Assembly (NCBI GenBank): GCA_026075535.2
Contig: AP026540.1
Coordinates: 620,001-684,000 of the forward strand
Source of the DNA: Tricholoma matsutake
Lineage: Eukaryota; Basidiomycota; Agaricomycetes; Agaricales; Tricholomataceae
Reading direction: 5' to 3'
Length of the DNA stretch: 64,000 bases
Positions 60,168 through 64,000 of the stretch are shown here, one piece after another. The position numbers were made by a program, and so were the translations under genes. Under the pieces are notes generated by a model. That model was not told where the DNA came from. It was given only the letters and a program-made list of their open reading frames with translations, and did no database searches. The stretch's first letter is position 1. Each line of letters begins with the position of its first letter.

Positions 60168-61236
60168 AAGGATAGAGAGACAGATCTGTACAGCAGCAGC
60201 TGCATAGTGAAGAAAGTGTTTCGATGTAGATTATCAATCGGCATATAATCGAAACCTAGAGACATCGCGGGAGGGAGGTGGAGAACAAAGTCTTTCGGCA
60301 CCCGCCAGCAGGTTACCCTCTGTAAAAAAGGAAATTTCTCAGTCACGTGATAGTTAGGTGCAAGTCAACAAAGTCAGGTAAATGTTAAAAAACTGGTCAA
60401 AATGTCAGGTCAAAGAATGCAAAGCTAGTAGTAGTAGTAGTAGTAGTAGTATTCAAGTAGTATTGAAGAAGATGGTAGGGAGATTTAATGGCTATCATGT
60501 GACTACACAATCATGACGTATCAAGTCTATCACACAAATGACATTTGTACAATATTCTAACTCCATAAGTTCTGAATACATTGTTAGACATGTTAAGAAT
60601 TTAAGGTTTTAACTCAAAAACTCCAAGTTTTGCTTTGTTCAGAACATAAGTAGATGGTGATGTACAAACCACAATTTATATTCGATCAGAAACTTCTAAC
60701 CATGAAACAACCAATGACACTTGTTCCTCATGATCTCATCTTATCTTTGAAGAATGTATATTATGGGGATTTATGATTTAGACAGTGCTTTTTTTCTTAT
60801 GCCTTTTTACAACCAAACTATCTAGAAGTGATGCCAACTGACTCGAATATATGACTTCATACTAGGTGACAAAAAGAAAGTTGACAAGTGGTTTGATTAA
60901 ACTGAAAGATTGGTCTCCAAATGATCACTGATATGATTTCTGAGCATTTCTGAGCATTCCTTGAAGCATATTGGTCAATATGTGTGATCAGTGACTGGAC
61001 TCATACAATTAGGGGCTTTTCAAGACTCAGGATCGATGGATTAATTAATGATCGACAATGATCAAAATTGATCAAAATTGATCAACCATGATCGACCATG
61101 ATCGACAATGATCGGTATAATTGATTCCATAATGAAATGATTTCCCCTGCATCCTGATTTGTACTTGTTTCAATACCACAACACCAAAAATACACTTATC
61201 CACCATCACATCACATACATTACATCACTATATGCT
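60168..61236. other. Divergent intergenic region with short tandem repeats
   Basis: Upstream of both the Myb/SANT gene (-) and the unknown gene (+). It contains a (TAG)n run at 60427-60452 and a 10-bp tandem repeat (ATGATCGACA/ATTGATCAAA type) at 61046-61115. No gene is seen. Confidence 0.6.
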
Positions 61237-63453
61237 ATGCCAGCTGAAGCCCATGTTCCTCCTGAACTCGTCCACTTTAAGCTGACAGGGGAAGATGTGG
61301 AAATCCTAGAAGCCAGAAAGGAACAATGGCGAGAGGGAGATTGTTCACAGCGGAACAGAATTGGTCAGAAAGTTTATGACAAAATGAAGAAAAAGAATCC
61401 CCACTGGTCTAGGGAAGATAAGGAGTTGAGGAAGAAGGTCAGTTCATGAATTGGAAAGTATTTTGCAACGCCTTTGAACAGGGCATTTTTAAACAGGGTG
61501 TATATGCTTGGTTCCATACATATGGAAGAACTAGAGAATCATCTGAGAAATTTAAGGGGATCAAGAAATGGATGGGTAGAAGGGTTCTTGGCATTCAGGC
61601 AAAAGGGGAGTTAAAGGAAATGATTCAAGGAAAAATGGGTGGATGGGTAGAAGATACTTCATGCAAGGCAGACAATCAAAAGGCATTTGGCACATACCAG
61701 AAGGAGTTGAGTAACCTTTGGGGGAAGACATCAGAAGCAGAGAAAACTAAGATGGAGGACCTGGCCAATATATGGAATCGAATGGGTCCCCCAGTTGAGG
61801 AGCAAGCAAGGTAGGTCATTCACATTGAATATTGGTATTATCAATACTAATGCAGAACAGGAATGCAAAACAGGCTCATAAGCATGTGAAGTCCTTCTGC
61901 AAGCAAATGAAAAAGTCTTGTGGAATGGACTGTTTGGTATTAACATGCCACAAGGAAGTGAGTGGAGTACTTGTCACGAATGTGTTAAGTCTGTTCACTG
62001 TCTGAATTTGTTTCTGCCAGTTAAACCTTTTTCTTTGTAGGCATGAATTTATGGGAGATCTCAGAGGGAAGTCTTTCTTCCAAGCAAACAAAGATTGGGA
62101 TACCAAGCCAATCATGGGGCTTCTAAACATGCATGCAAAGGAGATGTATTGTAAATGGATAATTTCTCATCGGAAAGATTCAAAATAATTGTCTTTTGTT
62201 AGCTGCAGCTGAAGAAGCAAAGTTCCAAGTTCCTATTGGAACCTCAAGTCAAAAACCATATGTTCAGTTGGATACAGATGCCAACAGGAATCCATTGCTT
62301 CCTGAGCCGACTGACTGGCTGAGCAAAGGGATGGATAAGAAAGTGTTAATCAAGTCATATGTCAGGTCAGCATATTGTGAGTGGGTCAGCAATCATTTGT
62401 TCATTCTCATCCCGGATGACTTGTCAGGTCTGGCTTGCAGTAATGAATGTGCAATCCCTCCTTGGATGTCGTTCATTGAAGATGCAGATAAGTACTTTGG
62501 GGCGGATCAGGTTCCTGATGGTTTCAAGCTTATGGATCCATTGAGGATGAAGGACCACCAGATCAAGGAGATTTTGACATTTTGGTACTCTAATCAGGAA
62601 AGCAATGGTTTTGGTTTCAAATTCTATCAGGACAAAAAATTGAAGGGAAAGAAAAGATTAAGAGATGATTCTGATTCCGATTCCGATGCTGATTCCGATG
62701 CCAAAACACCAAGCCACCCAAGCCGCCCAAGGACCAAGAAGAGTGAGAGGGAGGGTAAAGGCAAGGAAAAGAGGGTGGAGAAGCCTGAGGAAAGGTGGAC
62801 TGACCATATTGTTCCAGATTCAAGAAGGCATAAATGGAGGGCTCCCACATTAAACGAGGTTGAGGAATCGGGTGAAGTGTTTGATTTCACATTGGTCGAT
62901 CAGATGGAGTCATCGGAAGAGGAAGATGTAATGCAGTCCAGACAACCAAAGGGCGGGCCAAGCAAGACACCAATTCCGATCACAGGAAATTCCAGAAATA
63001 GCAAGATGCATCCAGTTAGGAAATGGCAGAAGCTCAGCCTGGCGACGGAACTTGTTCGAAAGAGTACAATGCGACCTTTAAGCAAACAGACTGGTAGAGC
63101 CATGGATGCTGGGAAGAGTGCCAACACTGCAACAAATGAGTATGAGATTCATGGGGGGGATCAGCAAGAACCAGAGATGATGCAGAAAGGAAAGGTGATG
63201 AAATCGAGGTTGGCTGAGAAGATAAAGGAACCACCGAAGAAGAAGCTAAAAGTTTCTATCGATGTACCTGCTCATTCACAGTCATTGGGTAAGCTTGGTC
63301 TATTTTGTCCAAGATGATGAATAATTGAAATGTCCTGCAGTTTTGAAGCCCCCTCAAAGGCAGTCTACTCGAAACACAACTGAAAAACCAGTACCAATAA
63401 GTGAGCAGCCTAATTTAAAGATAATTCCAAAGAAGGCAGAGATGAAGAAATGA
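61237..63453 (+). CDS. Unknown 653-aa protein of an unnamed mushroom family, intact
   Basis: Exons 61237-61437, 61482-61810, 61861-61983, 62041-62150, 62203-63288 and 63341-63453 sum to 1962 nt and stay open. The start MPAEAHVPPELVHFKL is the first ATG in good context. The N-terminal half has charged helices (WREGDCSQRNRIGQKVYDK, WNRMGPPVEEQARNAKQAHK), a shape reminiscent of HMG-box-like or host-gene families linked to KDZ elements. A middle segment (KKVLIKSYVRSAYCEWVS, GFKLMDPLRMKDHQIKEIL) is followed by an acidic Asp/Ser repeat (DSDSDSDADSDAK) and a long Lys/Arg-rich tail, suggesting nuclear localisation. I recognise the family as recurrent in Agaricomycetes but know no function. It is followed 84 bp later by the minisatellite. 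Confidence 0.7.
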
Positions 63454-63536
63454 AAGGGAAGGAAAATGTAAACATAGAATAGTATCCAGACAAGCATAGT
63501 GGTCTTTGTTTGGAATTTTCCAGCATTCACTATAGA

Positions 63537-63995
63537 CAAACAACCTGACAAAATGACCCGACAAAATGACCCAACAAAATGAGCCGACAAAATGAGCCGA
63601 CAAAATGAGCCGACAAAATGGCCCAACAAAATGACCCAACAAAATGACCCGACAGTAAATGACCCAACCAGATGATCCAACAAAAAGACCCGACACAATG
63701 ACCCAACACAATGACCCAACCAAAGCGAGCTGACACTAGATGACCCGACAAACAACCCAACAAAATGACCCGACAAACGACCTGACAAAATGACCCAACA
63801 AAATGACCTGACAAAATGACCCGACAAAATGACCCGACACCAGATGACCCTACAGTAGATGACCCGACCAGATGATCCGACAAAACCACCTGACAAAATG
63901 ACCCGACAAAATGACCCGACCAAAGCGACCCCACCCTAGATGACCCGACACCAGATGACCTGACAAACGACCTGACAAAATGATCACCTGGCCAA
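63537..63995. repeat. Minisatellite array, 13-bp unit, inverted relative to the block at 53365
   Basis: Units CCCGACAAAATGA and variants run to the window edge, with interspersed phrases CCAGATGATCC and CTACAGTAGATGACC also present at 53330 and 53080. Open frames on the minus strand here are repeat artefacts. Confidence 0.92.
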
Positions 63996-64000
63996 GTAAC

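Larger units (their letters stand above)
53368..63983. mobile_element. Candidate KDZ-class cargo element bounded by inverted minisatellite ends
   Basis: 53368-53425 and 63926-63983 are 58-bp inverted matches with about six differences, including the non-unit phrase TCAGGTCATCT(A/G)GTGTCGGG. Between them lie a KDZ transposase, a PIF-like nuclease, a Myb/SANT gene and an unknown gene. Target duplications could not be tested because the right array runs to the window edge. Alternatively the arrays are an independent minisatellite that spread to both sites. Confidence 0.45.

Noticed and set aside
57156..60960. Separate PIF/Harbinger transposon nested in the KDZ block
   Set aside because: No GG(C/G)-type TIR pair or 3-bp duplication could be found around the nuclease and Myb genes, so independent element status is unproven.

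Overview
The window looks like a transposon-dense, repeat-rich stretch of a basidiomycete (Agaricomycete-type) nuclear genome. Evidence: short GT-AG introns of about 40-65 nt; gene families expanded in mushroom-forming fungi (KDZ transposases with CxC cysteine clusters, TET/JBP dioxygenase, Crinkler-type NTPase, APH-fold phosphotransferase, PIF/Harbinger nuclease with a Myb/SANT partner); a Ty3 chromovirus; and layer upon layer of nested elements. No rRNA, genuine tRNA or CRISPR array was seen.

Layout. 0.8-4.9 kb: a decayed DIRS-like retroelement (zinc-knuckle ORF plus RT/RNase H), split by a 1148-bp hAT-like insertion with an 8-bp target duplication and by a 121-bp MITE. 5-12.4 kb: repeats, a 122-bp-arm palindrome and an 869-bp TIR element. 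12.48-27.73 kb: one nested stack. The host is a TIR element (here called family X) with outward-facing tRNA-like modules. A 6.6-kb KDZ DNA transposon with 35-bp TIRs (CxC5/CxC6-KDZ gene and a GRF-like zinc-finger gene) has inserted into it, and so has a 6.26-kb Ty3 chromovirus with 402-bp LTRs. 27.8-33.5 kb: a satellite-like tandem array, a broken Crinkler-type gene and two large inverted repeats. 33.7-37.5 kb: a DDE transposase gene cut by a second TAAGGC-family TIR element. 38.5-39.3 kb: an APH-like pseudogene. 43.9-45.7 kb: an uninterrupted copy of family X. 45.9-48.1 kb: an unnamed multi-exon relic interrupted by a MITE.

49.3-64 kb is different: most genes there have open, spliceable reading frames. 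In order they are a TET/JBP-type 2OG-Fe(II) dioxygenase (403 aa, -), a divergent unknown gene (+), an inverted 13-bp minisatellite, a KDZ transposase with CxC2 cluster (1067 aa, -, with one inferred GC-AG intron), a PIF/Harbinger-like nuclease (+, inactivated), a Myb/SANT-like gene (366 aa, -), an unknown 653-aa gene (+), and a second minisatellite array in opposite orientation reaching the window edge. A 58-bp inverted match between the two arrays suggests a cargo-carrying KDZ-class element of about 10.6 kb or more.

One theme links the parts. Many of the inactivating changes in old elements look like CpG to TpG/CpA transitions: CGA to TGA stops, catalytic Asp to Asn in the PIF nuclease and in the chromovirus integrase, 9 of 15 LTR differences and all three palindrome mismatches. 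This is the decay expected from cytosine methylation, in the same window as an apparently intact gene of the family that oxidises 5-methylcytosine. Exon coordinates were derived by reading splice sites by eye. For the four intact genes the joined lengths divide by three and stay open.
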